Shown: positions 1-11,877, counted from the first letter of the stretch. The stretch is DNA of 64,000 nucleotides from Lepus europaeus (GCF_033115175.1 NC_084833.1:54770716-54834715), one strand, 5' to 3'. Notes: a model not told the origin generated them from the letters alone. Numbers and translations are program-made.

Positions 1-52
1 TTTTCCTCTCTCCCTCTCTGTCACTCTGCCTTTCAAATAAATAAGTAATATT
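1..52 (+). repeat. Lagomorph C-type SINE, 3' end only (cut by window edge)
   Basis: Pyrimidine-rich stretch followed by CTGCCTTTCAAATAAATAAG, which is the 3' end of the tRNA-derived lagomorph SINE. The head lies outside the window. Confidence 0.85.
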
Positions 53-78
53 TGTTTTTTTTTCTTTGTTTTTGTTTT

Positions 79-396
79 AATTTATTTGACAGGTAGAGTT
101 ATAGATAGTGAGAGAGAGAGAGACAGAGAGAAAGGTCTTCCTTTTCCATTGGTTCACCCCCTAAATGGCCACCACAGCCGGTGCTGCGCTGATCTGAAAC
201 CAGGAGCCAGGTGCTTCTTCCTGGTCTCCCATGCAGGTACAGGAGCCCAAGCACTTGGGCCATCCTCCACTGCCTTCCCAGGCCACTGCAGAGAGCTGGA
301 CTGGAAGAGGAGCAACCAGGACTAGAACCCAGTGCCCATATGGGATGCTGGCGCCGCAGGTGGAGGATTAACCAAGTGAACCACGGCACCGGCCCC
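79..396 (-). repeat. Lagomorph C-type SINE, full length
   Basis: Reads in reverse: TTTATTTGACAGGTAGAG tail, purine-rich GAGA block, then the body, ending in the head complement ACGGCACCGGCCCC. The TGACAGG tail type marks one of the younger subfamilies. It lies directly against an L1M 3' end. Confidence 0.92.
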
Positions 397-885
397 AGTA
401 ATATTTTTTTTAAAAAACATTATACAACTGTTAATTTCTTAGTTTTGGCCATTGCACCATGGTTAAGGTAAGCTAGGTGAAGGTTATATGGTAGTTTTTT
501 TGTAGCTTTTATTATTATTACTTATTTATTTGAAAGGCAGAGTTACAGAGAGGCAGAGGCAGAGAAAGGGAGAGAGGTCTTCCATCTGCTGGCTCACTCC
601 CCAATTGGCCGCAATATCAAGGGCTGAGATGGTCCAAAGCCAGGAGCCAGGAACTTCTGGGTCTCCCACACAGGTGCAGGGGCTCATTGGCATCTACTAT
701 TTTCCCAGGCCAAAGCAAAGAGCTGGATTGGAAGTGGAGCAGCCAGGACTCAAACCAATACCCATATAGAATGCCGGCACTACAAATGGTGGCTTTACCC
801 GCCATGCCACAGCACCAGCCCCTCCTTGTAGCTTTTTATACAAATCTAAAAATATTCCAGGATCAAAAGGTCATTTTAAAAAATT
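397..885 (+). mobile_element. Old L1M LINE, 3' end fragment split by a SINE
   Basis: The pieces on either side of the SINE at 511-822 join into a typical mammalian L1M 3' end: TTAATTTCTTAGTTTTGG, a CACCATGGTTAAG stretch, GGTGAAGGTTATATGG, then after the SINE ACAAATCTAAAAATATTCC. No coding capacity is left. Family level (L1M) is from memory of the consensus; the exact subfamily is not settled. Confidence 0.7.
511..822 (-). repeat. Lagomorph C-type SINE with target-site duplication
   Basis: Complete reverse copy from TTATTTATTTGAAAGGCAG to ACAGCACCAGCCCC. It is flanked by a direct repeat TTGTAGCTTTT at 500-510 and 826-836, the target-site duplication made when it entered the L1M fragment. Confidence 0.92.
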
Positions 886-888
886 CTT

Positions 889-1520
889 GGGACTGGTGCT
901 GTGACGTGAAAGGTTAAGCCTCTGGGGCCGGCGCTGTGGCATAGTGGGTAAAGCTGCCACTTGCAGTGCCAGCATCCCACTGCTCCACTTCCAATCCAGC
1001 TCCCTGCTATGGCCTGGGAAAGCAGTGGAAGATGGCCCAAGTCCTTGGGCCCCTGCACCCGTGTGAGAGGCCTGGAAGAAGCTCCTGGCTCCTAGCTTCA
1101 GATTGTCTCAGCTCCAGCCATTGCAGCCATTTGGGGAGTGAACCGGCAGATCTAAGAACTCCCTCCCCGCCCCGCCCCCCTGTCTCTCTGTAACCCTACC
1201 TTTCAAATAAATAAATAAATCTCTAAAAAAAAAAAAAGAGGTACCAATTATGTCCTAGCTGCTCCACTTCTGATCCAGCTCCCTGCTAATGCACCTGGGA
1301 AAGCAATGGAAAAGAACCCAAGTGCTTGGGCCCCTGCACCCACATGAGAGACTTGGAAGAAGCTCCTAGCTCCTAGCTTTGTCCTGGCTCAGGCCCAGTC
1401 TTTGTAGCCATTTGGGGAGTGAGCCAGCGACTAGAAGATTTCTCTCTCCCTCTCTCTCTTTCTCTCTCCCCACTTTCTTTCTGTATCTCTGCCTTTCAAA
1501 TAAATAAATAAATGTTTTCA
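889..1520 (+). repeat. Older C-type SINE interrupted by a younger SINE
   Basis: The head of one SINE (GGGACTGGTGCTGTGACG, 889-920) is separated from its own body and tail (GCTGCTCCACTTCTGATCC onward, about 1254-1520, ending CTTTCAAATAAATAAATAAA) by a second complete SINE at 924-1236. The order and missing overlap fit an insertion of the second into the first. Confidence 0.8.
924..1236 (+). repeat. C-type SINE nested in the 889-1520 copy
   Basis: Complete plus-strand copy: GGGGCCGGCGCTGTGGCATA head to CTTTCAAATAAATAAATAAA and an A-rich end. The internal B box and part of the body are shortened relative to neighbours. Confidence 0.88.
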
Positions 1521-2769
1521 AAAAATAAAAATAAAAATTCTTTCTTTTCATCTTCTATTTATTTAAGGTATTAACTGTTGTGTTTTCCCCATGTATTTTC
1601 TCCTAATTTAGTCTTCATTTCTAAAATGACTTTTTATCCCACTTTTAACTGTCCTTCTGTTGTTCTAATTCTGATTCATGCCGTATGGTGTGAGGTGCTT
1701 GGCCCTCCTTGCACACCTCCCTGACCTGCACACTTTCATGATCTGTTGCTGTGTGGTAACGCAACTATTCCTTTTCCTCATACAAGGTCTTACTTTGGTG
1801 CTTTGCTGGAGGTTATGTTAGTATGCGTTTCAGGATTTTTATTTTGTTCAAATAGCTTTTATAATCTCACCGAGCTCGCTGCTCTGTTGTCTGTGTGCAG
1901 CACCCAGCAGCCCTGGTCTGCAGTCCAAAATAAGAAAGTTGCTTGAAATCATTTTCTTGCTCTTTCCTCCTGTCCCGCTTTCACACGAGCCTTCTCCTTC
2001 TGAGGTTTCCTTTGTCCTTTTCTCACTCAATTCCGATTCCTCTCCTGGAAGCTTCCCTCCGTGCGTGTGTGCGTGCGTGCGGATCCCGTCTTCGAACGGC
2101 ACACCGCAAGCAACTCCGTTCCAAGAGTTCATGTTCAAAAAGGCTGGCGATGCCGCAGTCCCTCTAAGCCTCACCGCACGCCCTGTGTCCTCATGCATTA
2201 TTGAGGCGAACTCCCTGTAGTGAGAGTTCGCAGCTGCTCTCACGCTGAACCCCAGCTTTTCATCAGGTCGGAAGTCTCCGCCTCATTTCTCAGATCCTGC
2301 CAAGGCCCTGTGCTTCTCTCTGCTTTCTCCCTCCCAGATACCCTCGCTGCATGGTTGGTCGCCGGGGCCCCTGGTCTGCCTCCGAGCTCTGCTGTTGGTG
2401 TTGTCCCCAGGTCTTCAGTTTGATCAGTTGCTGGCAGGCAGTTCAAGCAGATTCCTGAACTACGCTGCCCTCTCCTGCCCTCTTCCCCAGAATTCCAGTC
2501 TCTGTCATCTTTCAAATCAGAACAGCCGTGGGCAACTTGAAACATCCTGAAGTTACTTGTGTATTCCTTGTGGAATTTAACCACACTGACAGAACTTAGA
2601 AAAAGGAACCGGTTGAGATAATGAAGCACTCCCAACATATTAGCATTAGTAACGTATATAGCACTTTGTGTAATTTTTATTAAATTATTTACTGTGCTTT
2701 TCCAGTGTTTAGTACCTAATCTTCACAGTGACCATTTTGCTGGCTGAAGAATGCCCCAGTGAGTAAACG
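1521..2769. other. Unique intergenic sequence, nothing recognised
   Basis: No conserved protein, RNA gene or clear repeat is visible in these 1.25 kb. There is a short (GTGC)n-like run near 2060-2080. Open frames here are short and have no family resemblance. Confidence 0.6.
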
Positions 2770-2995
2770 GACCAAGATGTACTCGATCTGCCCCTTATTA
2801 CTGGATACATGAGCTGTTTCCATTTTTCTGCTGCTTCAGATGATGCTGTCATAAATACCTTTGTACACTTGGCTGTTAGTGTTGTTGAATTATTTCCTTG
2901 TGATAGAATCCCAAGAGCAGGATGACTGGGTCAAGGGTAGGAACATCTCCCTAGCTCTGGCAATCTATAATTTGAAAATATGCTTTGAGCATTAT
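2770..2995 (-). mobile_element. Old L1M LINE fragment, ORF2/3' part, reverse
   Basis: The motif series GCTGTTTCCATTTTTCTGC, GATGCTGTCATAAATACC, TGTACACTTGGCTG and GCAGGATGACTGGGTCAAG follows the reverse strand of the end of mammalian L1 ORF2 in degenerate form. Strongly decayed. Confidence 0.6.
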
Positions 2996-3433
2996 TTTTC
3001 TACTTGTAGGGGAAAGGTTGAGGCTCGGTTGTTAGTGGTGAGGAGCACGCGGAGAGAGGTCTGTTTTTCAAGGGGCACTGCTAATCCACCCTTTCTCCCA
3101 GTCCTCACTCTTCCCTATCAGCTTGCATTCATTTTACCAACACTTGCTGAGGGCCTATTGTGTGCTGGTCACTGCGGTTTCTCTGCCATGTGGCGTGAAC
3201 CCCAGATGTATTTGTGTTCTGATCAAGGAACAACCCAGCGCTGGTGACGTGAAGGGGCCAGTCCGCATAGGCTCTGGCCTGTTCCCTCTGAGGAGTGTGA
3301 ACGGCTATGCTTGTCCTCGCCAGGGTGCTCCCCCGCCCTCCTGCCCAGCCTGAGGCTCTGCATACCGTAGGCTCTCTTTCCTGGTCTTGGCCTGGTCTAT
3401 GCTAGCATAGGCTTGAGTAGAAAAGCGAGGACC
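2996..3433. other. Intergenic, trace of an old L2/MIR-type repeat
   Basis: CATTCATTTTACCAACACTTGCTGAGG with TGTGCTGGTCACTG near 3126-3172 resembles the widespread 'cattcaacaaatatttattgagcacctactatgtgc' type of ancient repeat. Nothing else was recognised. Confidence 0.4.
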
Positions 3434-3778
3434 TGGCTGGCACCGCAGCTCACTAAGCTAATCCTCTGCCTTGCGGCGCCGGCACACCGGGTTCTAGTCC
3501 CGGTCGGGGCACCGAATTCTGTCCCGGTTGCCCCTCTTCCAGGCCAGCTCTCTGCTGTGGCCAGGGAGTGCAGTGGAGGATGGCCCAAGTGCTTGGGCCC
3601 TGCACCCCATGGGAGACCAGGAGAAGCACCTGGCTCCTGCCATCGGATCAGCGCAGTGCGCCGGCCGCAGAGCGCCTACCGCGGTGGCCATTGGAGGGTG
3701 AACCAACGGCAAAAGGAAGACCTTTCTCTCTGTCTCTCTCTCTGTCCACTCTGCCTGTCAAAAAAAAAAAAAAAAAAA
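3434..3778 (+). repeat. Young lagomorph C-type SINE
   Basis: Full copy of the GC-rich young type: GCGGCGCCGGCACACCGGG, TTCTAGTCCCGGTCGGGGC, a ...CCACTCTGCCTGTC end and an uninterrupted A run of about 18. It has little divergence from the copies at 56,987 and 60,404, so the insertion is recent. Confidence 0.93.
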
Positions 3779-5955
3779 CTTCAGCCTGACTTCCTAGGGC
3801 CCCCTGAAAGCCGAGTCTTCTCCTGACCCCGGGTCCTCTCCGCTTGGGTTCTGAGTCCCTGCCTGTACTGGCCACAGAGGGGCTGGACCCTGTTCCCCAG
3901 CCCCAGGCACCGATTGTTTGGCTTTGTGTGTTCAGTTGCCTGAGTATCGCAGACCCAGATGCTGTGCCTGTGCCTGTCTTTTGCCCCATGGCCACCCCTT
4001 ACCATTGAGGGAGCCCAGCAGTCACCCCTGCCCCAGCCTGGCTGGAGTCCACACCTTCACAGCCCCTGCAGAGACCAGTTGATTCCTGAGATCAGCCCAT
4101 GTCGCTGAGGAGCCCGTGTAACTCTGTACACACCTGCTAAGTTCATGGTCAGTATTTGGAAGGTGAGGCAGCCAAGGGCCAGAGAGTAAATAGTACCCAA
4201 AAAAGTCAAATAGCAAGAGGCCAAGGAGAGAGAGAGAGAGAGCAGGAACCTGAGGAAGGATACATGGGTCAGGAGCTAGGGCAGACCTGGCCCACGTACA
4301 TGCTCAGGTAACCCACAGATCGGTTGAGGCCTGTCTGCGTCATGAGTGTTGGGTCACAGTTAAGCAGAACGCATATCACCATGGCCTGTGGAAGTCTAAA
4401 CGTCCTCCAAGATTTCTGTAAATCATCAAGGCACAGAAATTCTTATATCCTGGCCTCTCCGAGATAAGGTTCTTTGAGTACAGTCATTGCTCTGCACTAC
4501 GTCAATCTAAGCAAAAAATTTAGCCCTTTTAGGAAAAAAAAATTCTTAACATACCATATCTGAGATTAGTGACTTTGCTGAAGATGTGGGGGGTGTGAGG
4601 TGCAGTCACAGGAAGTTAGTTTCCTCATTTCTCTCTGTACCATGAACCCCTAAAAACCCTCACCATATACCCCTGCTCTTCTGTATCCTGTTCGTCACCC
4701 CGTGGGGTGGCTCCCTGCACTGGCCCCAGGACCACTTCTCCCCCTACTGCACTCACCCTCACACATCTCCTGGTTCCTGTTGTCCCTCTCCCTCTCTGTT
4801 TTTTTCCTTTCTCCCAAGTCTCTCCAAAGTCAGGCATTTCCTTATCTCATGCAGGGAGGCCCTGGGTGGAGGGGACACTCAGGCTCCCCACTGCTTCTTT
4901 ATCAAACTGTCCCTTCAAACATAGACATTCCCTTCCCAGGGAGGACTTCAAAGACCAGATGTGTAGGTAATTCAAAAAATTTTCCACCTCAATACACATG
5001 CACAAAAAAAAAGCATACAGAATTTTCCTGAAGCATGTTTCGTACCAGATCAAGAACCATGATTGTCCTGTTCAAAATGGCCTAATGAGAAAGTTTAGAA
5101 CATTCTGATTCAGGAGTGTGCCCTTGGCCAAGTCAGCTGAGCCCCAGAACTGAACATGGGAAACCTCAATTTGTCCTGTACCTCTTGAAGGCATTTTATA
5201 GATTGCTGTTCCAGGAAAGACACCCAAAACAGGTGCTGCTTTTGTCAGGGGAGCCAACAAAGTGGGACCTGTGGCAGTCAGAAAGTTCCAAGGCTGTGTG
5301 GACTCTGAAGGCAGTCTCAGGTTGCAAACTTTGGGCTGAAACGTGATATCAATCCAATAGCAGAAATTGTTCAATGGTCACTTCATGTGATCGAATCAGG
5401 TGACCAGGCGAGCACTGAAGCTTCAAGATAGGTGGCTTGTTCCAGTTCCTACCTAGTGGTGTAAAACGACAAGCGGTTTGTTATTCTCTAGGGTTACACG
5501 GGTCAGGAATTCAGAGAGGGCACACCAAGGACAGCTTGTACTTCTCCACAACGTCCAGAGCCTCAGGAGGGAAGTCTCCACGGCTGAGGGTTGCTGAGCG
5601 GCTGGGTACTGGAAGTATCTGGAGGCTCTTTCATTCATGCGTCTGGTATTTGATGCTGGAACGTTCACAGCTGGCCTCCCATCTGGGCTATCTCATTGCC
5701 TGGGGATGAAGTTCTGTGGGGAGAAGTCTCCAAGTTCCCTACCTGCTGGTGTGCACAGCCTTGTGTAACCCCATCCCCTGGAGGATCTTGCTTCTGACCA
5801 CTAGTGTTTGGCAGCATAGAAGGGATGTTTCTTCCATGATTAGTTTACGAAAGCTGGTGGCTTCTCTTTCTCTGCCTCTCTTTGGCTTTGAGGAACAAAG
5901 CTGCCATGTGGGACAGGCTCCCATGTTCAGGACTGAAGGGTTGTCCTGGCCAACC
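3779..5955. other. Unique intergenic sequence, nothing recognised
   Basis: About 2.2 kb without a supportable gene, RNA or clear repeat. It includes a short GAGA run near 4228-4242. Open frames up to about 115 codons occur on both strands but overlap each other and carry no known domain. Confidence 0.55.
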
Positions 5956-6605
5956 AGGGAGGAACTGAGGACTTCGGAGGACTGAATCCCGCCAAAAAAC
6001 CACTTAGGTGGCCTTGGAAGTGAATCCTCCTCCACGCAAACTTTCAGATAAGACCCCAGCCCTGGCTGAAATCTTGATGACAGCCTTGAGAGAGAGCCTG
6101 ATGTAGAGAATTCAACTAAGCCACAGTTGAATTTCTTTTTTTTCTTTTTCTTTTTTTTTTTTTTTTGACAGGCAGAGTGGATAGTGAGAGAGACAGACAG
6201 AGAGAAAGGTCTTCCTTTTTGCTGTTGGTTCACCCTCCAATGGCCGCTGCGGCCAGCGCATCTCGCTGATCCGAAGCCAGGAGCCAGGCGCTTCTCCTGG
6301 TCTCCCATGCGGGTACAGGGCCCAAGCACTTGGGCCATCCTCCACTGCCTTCCCAGGCCATAGCGGAGAGCTGGCCTGGAAGAGGGGCAACCGGGATAGA
6401 ATCCGGCGCCCCAACCGAGACTAGAACCTGGTGTGCCGGCACCGCAAGGCGGAGGATTAGCCTGTTAAGCCACGGCGCCGGCCTGAATTTCTAACTCAGA
6501 GAAGCTATGAAATGGATAATAAATATGCGCTGTTTTAAACTGCAAAGTTTTGGAGTGGTTTGTTTCATAGCAATAGATATCTGGTACCAGTTACAGAAGC
6601 AAGCA
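5956..6605 (+). mobile_element. MLT1-type LTR fossil (MaLR/ERVL kin), split by a SINE
   Basis: The 3' half of an MLT1-like solo LTR: CCTTGGAAGTGAATCCTCC, CAGCCCTGGCTGAAATCTTG, then after the SINE at 6137-6483 AACTCAGAGAAGCTATGA, AAGTTTTGGAGTGGTTTG and AGCAATAGATATCTGGTACC, all recognisable against the family 3' region. It is degraded, with no internal region attached. By family it dates to before the split of the placental orders or shortly after. The left end is uncertain. Confidence 0.65.
6137..6483 (-). repeat. Young C-type SINE inside the MLT1 LTR
   Basis: Reverse copy from the T-rich tail through TTGACAGGCAGAGTGG to CCACGGCGCCGGCC. Direct repeats TGAATTTCT at 6128-6136 and 6484-6492 are the target-site duplication, which shows it landed in the older LTR. 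Confidence 0.94.
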
Positions 6606-7992
6606 TCTCGCAAGAACCAAACAAAATCTGCACCACCTTTTATGACATGGGCTCAGAAGTCAGGCAGCATCACTTCCCCCAAAGTCGCAAGCCTGCCCAG
6701 ACCCAGGGAGCCGGGTCCAGGTGCCATCTCACCGCAGAGGGAAAGCACAGGTGTGAGCGTGTCACCACAGGGAGCGCGCGGGCCAGGAGAAATGTGTCCA
6801 TCTTTGGAAAATGCAATCCACCATAGTTCTATAGTTTCAAAGTCTCTGTTAGTTTCAAAGATTTATGTGGTGCTATTTTAAGATTTATATTGTCTGTGTG
6901 CCTCCCGTAATGCCTCCTCAGCTTTTAATAAATGCCCATACAACTTCTCAGCATGTCACAATACCCACCCCCACCCCCGCAACTAGGGATACTGCAGAAC
7001 CATCATTTCCAAGAATATGACTATCTGAAGTTCAAGATTTTCTCCACTTAAGAAAGACTTCCGATGAATTACAACATCGCACTGGCTGCGTGCTGGAACA
7101 GTCCCCCATTGCCCCACACCATGTGCCAGCTGAAGGGAAACGGGACAGTGAGCGAGCAGCATGCAGGAGGGGAAGCCGTGAACACTCGGGCCAGGCTGAC
7201 TCCAGCACTGCTTCCAGCTGCCCCAAAACTCTTAGAACTTGTGAGCCCAGAGATTGGTGAGCTCCACTTCCACTGGTCCTGAGAGTCGCTGCATTTACTG
7301 AGACCCGACTGCCATAGTGTGGCCTCCACAGCAGAAGGGAGTGCTTACCAGTACCCTGACACTTCTAAAATATGTCAGAGGGCACCAGCTCGTAAATTCA
7401 CACTTCTATTTAATGCCCCCACCAATGAAACCTGAGCCCCATCCCAGCCAATAAATAGAAGCCTAGAGGCTGAGACATTGAAGAAACCCAGGCTTGGATC
7501 AAGTCCCCTAGTGGGTGCATACATGGGCCACCCATTTCTCCTGTACTTTGCACCTCTGCCTGGCTCTCCACGGGAGACTTTGTCCAAACACCTGCTTCTC
7601 TCCGGGTGTGACTTCCCTAAGCCTGCTGCTCAGCCCCAGTGTGAGCTGCACCAAAGCTGCCACCATTTCCCCTTGTGATAACACACACGAGGCTGAAACT
7701 TTTAGCGGGACGTTACTAAACGGTTGGAGAAAAGAAAATCCAACAATTTTGCTGAGATTCCCCAGGCCCCTGGTTCACAGTCTCCATGTCTCTCTGCTGC
7801 TGCCAGGAGCAGGGGCCGGCAGCCTCCCCGCAGTGGGCACACTCTCCACCCTCCAAATCGTTGAGCTCCAGATAAAGGAGGCGGTTATTTCCCTACAATC
7901 CAATCCAAGGCCCACATCCCGAGTCCTGATTTCCAGCCTCAGGATTGACCTTGTTCCTGGTGGACCTGAGAAATAAAGCGTTCATTTCATTT
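6606..7992. other. Intergenic sequence, no gene recognised
   Basis: No gene seen. The stretch at about 7420-7680 has the texture of an old LTR (CCAGCCAATAAATAGAAGCC followed by a TATA-like tract), but the family could not be named. ACCCACCCCCACCCCCGC near 6964 is a short simple repeat. Confidence 0.45.
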
Positions 7993-8321
7993 TTTTAAAT
8001 GATTTATTTCTTTCTTTGAAAGGCAGAATTACAGAGGGAGAGGGAGAGACAGAGAGACAAGAGAGAGAGGCCTTCCATCCACTAGTTCACTCCCCAGATG
8101 GCCGCAAGGCCGGGACTAGGCCAGGCCAAAGCCAGGAGTCTGGAGCTTCATCCAGGTCTCCCGCACGGGTGCAGGGGCCCAAGCACTTAAGCCACCCTCC
8201 ACTGCTTTCCCAGGCCATCAGCAGCGAGCTGGATCAGAGGTGGAACAGCCAAGACTCGAACTGGTGCCCACATGAGATGTTGGCGCTGGCTTTACCCACT
8301 ACACCACCGCATCAGCCCCGG
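7993..8321 (-). repeat. Lagomorph C-type SINE
   Basis: Reverse copy: GATTTATTTCTTTCTTTGAA tail, AAAGGCAGAATTACAGAG, body with GCCAGGAGTCTGGAGCTTC, ending ACCACCGCATCAGCCCC. Confidence 0.9.
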
Positions 8322-10194
8322 AAACCTCCAGCTCCTAAACGATCCCAGAACAAGCACTGTGACCACAGAGTACCGCGTGCACAGCGTGACAGCTGAGCCA
8401 AAGCCGATCCCCACAAATTCCAGTTCTTTCCGTCATTCCCATCTCTAAAGTGGGTCTGTGACCAGAGCTAGGCCTTCTTCCATGTCTCAGCCCCTGAGCA
8501 TCTATGATTGAATAGTTAAAAAATAGGTCATCCACTAGGAAATAGCTAAGAGCAAGCAACCATAAACAGACAGATGGCAGTCTAAATACAAACTTGGAAA
8601 GCAAACACTGCTCCAAAAGGAACCATGCAGAGAGATCATCTCTGCCTAATGACAACATTTTACACAATTTTTCCAAGCATTTTAATTCTTGGAGCCAGGG
8701 GATCAGGCACTCCCCATTCCAAAGTAAGATTTTTTTTTTCTCCATTTGCATAAGGCCCATACAAGGTATTTTTCTAGATGTCTCCTCTTTCTGGAGCACA
8801 AAACTATATGTGAATGATAAATGATAGTCTTTTTCAGTCTCACTTACTGAGAGATCCAAAATTCTCTAGGTCCGATCTCAGCGGGGTTCCCTTTGTTATA
8901 TCCACTTTCTGGACACAGGAAACCGGGGTTCTATGAAATGGAATCATTTGCTTGGATGACACAAGTAGAACATGGGAATGCTGAACTCGAAAACACGAGG
9001 TGCACTGGATCCTCTGGTTTTTGTCACTGGTGCAGGCCAGACTTGAATCTGAAAGGAAATGTTGTGGATCACAAAAACAGGCTTTGTGAAGACCAGCCAA
9101 GCATGCAACAAACCGGTCCCATTCAGTTTGGGATCGCAAGCAGGACAAACAACACAACAGCCTTCACAATGAACTTCCGTTTCCAGGATGAGAAGGAAAC
9201 ACGGGGACATCAGCCCATAGGAGACACCTGCAGCAGGCAGGGACCCGAGCCAAAGAATGGGCGCCCAGAAGAGCTGAAAAGAGAGGACTCAGAAGAGAAC
9301 ACCACAAACTTGGGCCAAGTGTGTCCAGCTGGCTTTGTACTAAGCTGCAGGCACGTGACAATGAATAAGCCTGGGCTTCCCAAGCCGGTTGAAATGAGAA
9401 ACAAGTAACTGAGAATTGCAGTCCTCTGATTCAAGTGAGAGGGAGCTCGAGACTAAAACATCCATGGCCGCTCCGGCAGCATGCACACCTGAGGACAGGG
9501 AGGCCTGAGCAGGTGGCCGCTCCCTTTGTTCTGCCAGCCCCACTCCACTGGAGGAGCCTGCGGCCAGCCCTGGCTGGGGCCCAGTGCAGTCCTCCCAGGC
9601 TCCTTTCATCCCAGGATATCTCAGCCTGTGAGGTGCAACGCATGACTCTGACCATTGTCAACAGGCAGTGACACAAAGCACCTGTCGTCTTTGGCCAAGG
9701 CCAGCTGAGCAAATGCTTAACTCAGAAGCTTGTGGCAGTTTCTGGAAAAACAAATTACATCAGTGCTTACCCAGGAGTCTCCCAACCAGGCTAAAGAGTG
9801 CTCTCTTTTGTGGCTCTGTGAGTATGTCCGCCCTGCTTCTGCTCCTGTGGCATGAAGGCACTCAGCTGAGGGTGAAATGGCTCGGGTCTCCCTTCTCAGT
9901 GTTTCTAGATGCTATCCAGCAGAGGCCTTGGGAAACCCAGTTAGCAGGGAAGCAGACATCCTGAGAGCTCTCAGCAATGCAAATCCCTGTGCGTGGTGAA
10001 GGAGACACAGGAAACCTGTCAAGGTCATGGGCTCCCAAGCACATAGACATTTAGTGAGTGGCTTTGCTTGGGCTGGGTCCCAGGCAGACATTTCTCTTCC
10101 TTATCTCACTTCATTGTAACCCACACTCCGCCCCATGCCATTGCCCTGGACTCACCTCAAGGCCAGTATTTGACAAAGCCAGCTCTAAAGCAAT
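8322..10194. other. Intergenic sequence with two chance-length open frames
   Basis: About 1.9 kb free of SINEs. A minus-strand frame of 174 codons (8,859-8,335) and a plus-strand frame of 171 codons (8,893-9,408) are long for AT-balanced sequence. Neither shows a domain, splice context, signal peptide or biased composition, so neither is called a gene. Confidence 0.5.
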
Positions 10195-10509
10195 AGTAAT
10201 GTAAGTTTACCGCAGACTCCATGGAGACACAGAAAGGACATTTGCATTGTAGACTGCTAATCACTCAACCTTCAAGACATCCAGTGTGTGAAATGGGTAC
10301 CATAGTTAATAATTACTGCAGCCTTCAAAATTAGGAAGAGGGTAGATTTTAAGTGTCCCCACCACACACACACACAAATAAGTATGTGAAGTAATACATT
10401 TGTTAATTAGTTCATCTGAGCCATTCTACAATGTATACCTATTTCAAAATATATTGTATACAATGTATGCAATTTTTATCAATTTTAGAAGTAAATTAGA
10501 AAAAATATT
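10195..10509 (+). mobile_element. Old L1M LINE, 3' end
   Basis: ACCATAGTTAATAATTACTG, GGTAGATTTTAAGTGTCCCC, AAATAAGTATGTGAAGTAAT and CAATGTATACCTATTTCAAA follow the 3' UTR of L1MA/L1MB-type elements in order. No coding sequence remains. Confidence 0.7.
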
Positions 10510-10822
10510 TTAATTTTTTTATTTGAAAGGAAGAATTACAGTGAGAGAGAGAGAGAGAGATCTTCCATCTTCTAGTTCGCTTCCCAAATGGCCACAATGA
10601 CCAAAGCTAGGTCAGAATGAAGCCAAAATCCAGGAGCTACATCTGGGTCTCCCAGATGGGTGGCAGGGTTCCAAGCACTTGGACCACTTTCTACTGCTTT
10701 CCCAGGTACATTAACAAGGACCTGGCTTGGAAGTGGAGCAGCTGGGACTTGAACCAGGCACTCACTTGGGATGCCAGTGTCATAGGTGGTGGCTTAACCC
10801 ATTGAGTCACAATGCCAGCCCC
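10510..10822 (-). repeat. Lagomorph C-type SINE
   Basis: Reverse copy starting TTTTATTTGAAAGGAAGAAT with a (GA)n tract, ending GAGTCACAATGCCAGCCCCC. It is inserted at the very end of the L1M fragment, probably in its A-rich tail. Confidence 0.9.
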
Positions 10823-11040
10823 CCAAAAAGAATCTTAATCCAATGCCTTATTGTCTTCTCCTTTCTCTCCTTCCCCAGTCTCCTTTCTAACTCCCCTGTG
10901 GCAGACCTGGGTGTGGACATGTGTCCCCTCCCCAACCCTGTCTTCTCTCTCTGCCACCCCATGTACAAAGCTTCCTGACAGCCCCTCCACATCTCTCCCA
11001 CCACTTGCCTAACCTGTCACACAAAAGCCTACTAGTTAAG

Positions 11041-11371
11041 GGGCCAGCGTTGTGGCATAGTGGGTAAAACCACATATCCCATATGTCGCCAGTTTGAGTC
11101 CTGGCTGCTCCACTTTCAACCTGCTAATATGTCTGGGAAAGCAGCAGAAGATGGCCCAGGTGCTTGGGCTCCTGTACTGACATGGGACACCTGGATGAAA
11201 CTCCTGTTCCTGGCTTTGGTCAGGCCCAGTCCTGGCCATTGCAGCTATTTGGGGAGTGAAACAGTGGGTGAAAGATCTCTGTCTCTGTCTGTCTGTCTCT
11301 CTCTTTCTCTCTCTCTTCTCTCTCTATAACCTGCCTTTCAAATAAATAAATCTTTCTTAAAAAAAAAAAGG
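11041..11371 (+). repeat. C-type SINE with target-site duplication
   Basis: GGGCCAGCGTTGTGGCATAG head, internal GTCTGTCTGTC/TCTCTCT tract, CTTTCAAATAAATAAATC end. Flanking direct repeats CTACTAGTTAAG at 11029-11040 and 11372-11383 mark the insertion. Confidence 0.94.
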
Positions 11372-11383
11372 CTACTAGTTAAG

Positions 11384-11765
11384 CAAAAGGCAAAAATATC
11401 CAGTTACTCCTCTAGTAGGACTTTTGTTCACTCACTTGCCAAATAGTTTCCTGTAACAGTTGTAAGTTTTGAGTATAGAAGATGAGCAGTGAACATGAAG
11501 CTCACCTTCAGGAAACTTCCATAATCCCTACAGCAATCAATTTTTACATATAAGAAAACTGAGGTTCAAGATCAGTTTAATCCCACAGAGTCAGACATAC
11601 AGAGCCCAGGAACAAAATACAGCCCAGAAAAAGAAGCTGGCAAGACCTAGCCAGGTTTCAGGGCCCCAGACTGCACCGTAGGTTAGTGATGAGATGTCAC
11701 GCATAGAGGCTGGAGAACCAGGGAAAGGGACCCAAGTGTCCTGCTACAATAACTACCCTTGGAGA
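11384..11765. other. Intergenic sequence, nothing recognised
   Basis: No gene or clear repeat. TATAAGAAAACTGAGGTTCA near 11549 is a trace of MIR-like sequence. Confidence 0.45.
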
Positions 11766-11877
11766 CAATTAATTCTGGGTTCAAGTTCCAGCTCAGCTAC
11801 TTGCTTGGACTAGTTACTTAATTAACTCAGTCTCAGTTTTCTCATTTATAAAATAGGGATAAAAATCAAGCTTACCA
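11766..11877 (+). repeat. MIR SINE fragment
   Basis: TTCAAGTTCCAGCTCAGCTA, then TTACTTAATTAACTCAGTCT, CAGTTTTCTCATTTATAAAA and TAGGGATAAAAAT match the conserved MIR core and 3' part ('ctcagtttcctcatctgtaaaatggggataa'). Confidence 0.8.

Noticed and set aside
5739-6338. 199-codon minus-strand frame with lysine run
   Set aside because: Runs through the reverse SINE and its A/T tail inside the MLT1 fossil; the 'protein' is SINE translation.
8335-8859. 174-codon minus-strand frame
   Set aside because: No domain, no codon or splice context, overlapping the end of sequence next to a SINE; treated as chance.
10300-10509. Possible CRISPR-like or tandem array because of repeated AT-rich phrases
   Set aside because: It is an L1M 3' UTR; no regularly spaced repeats occur anywhere in the window.
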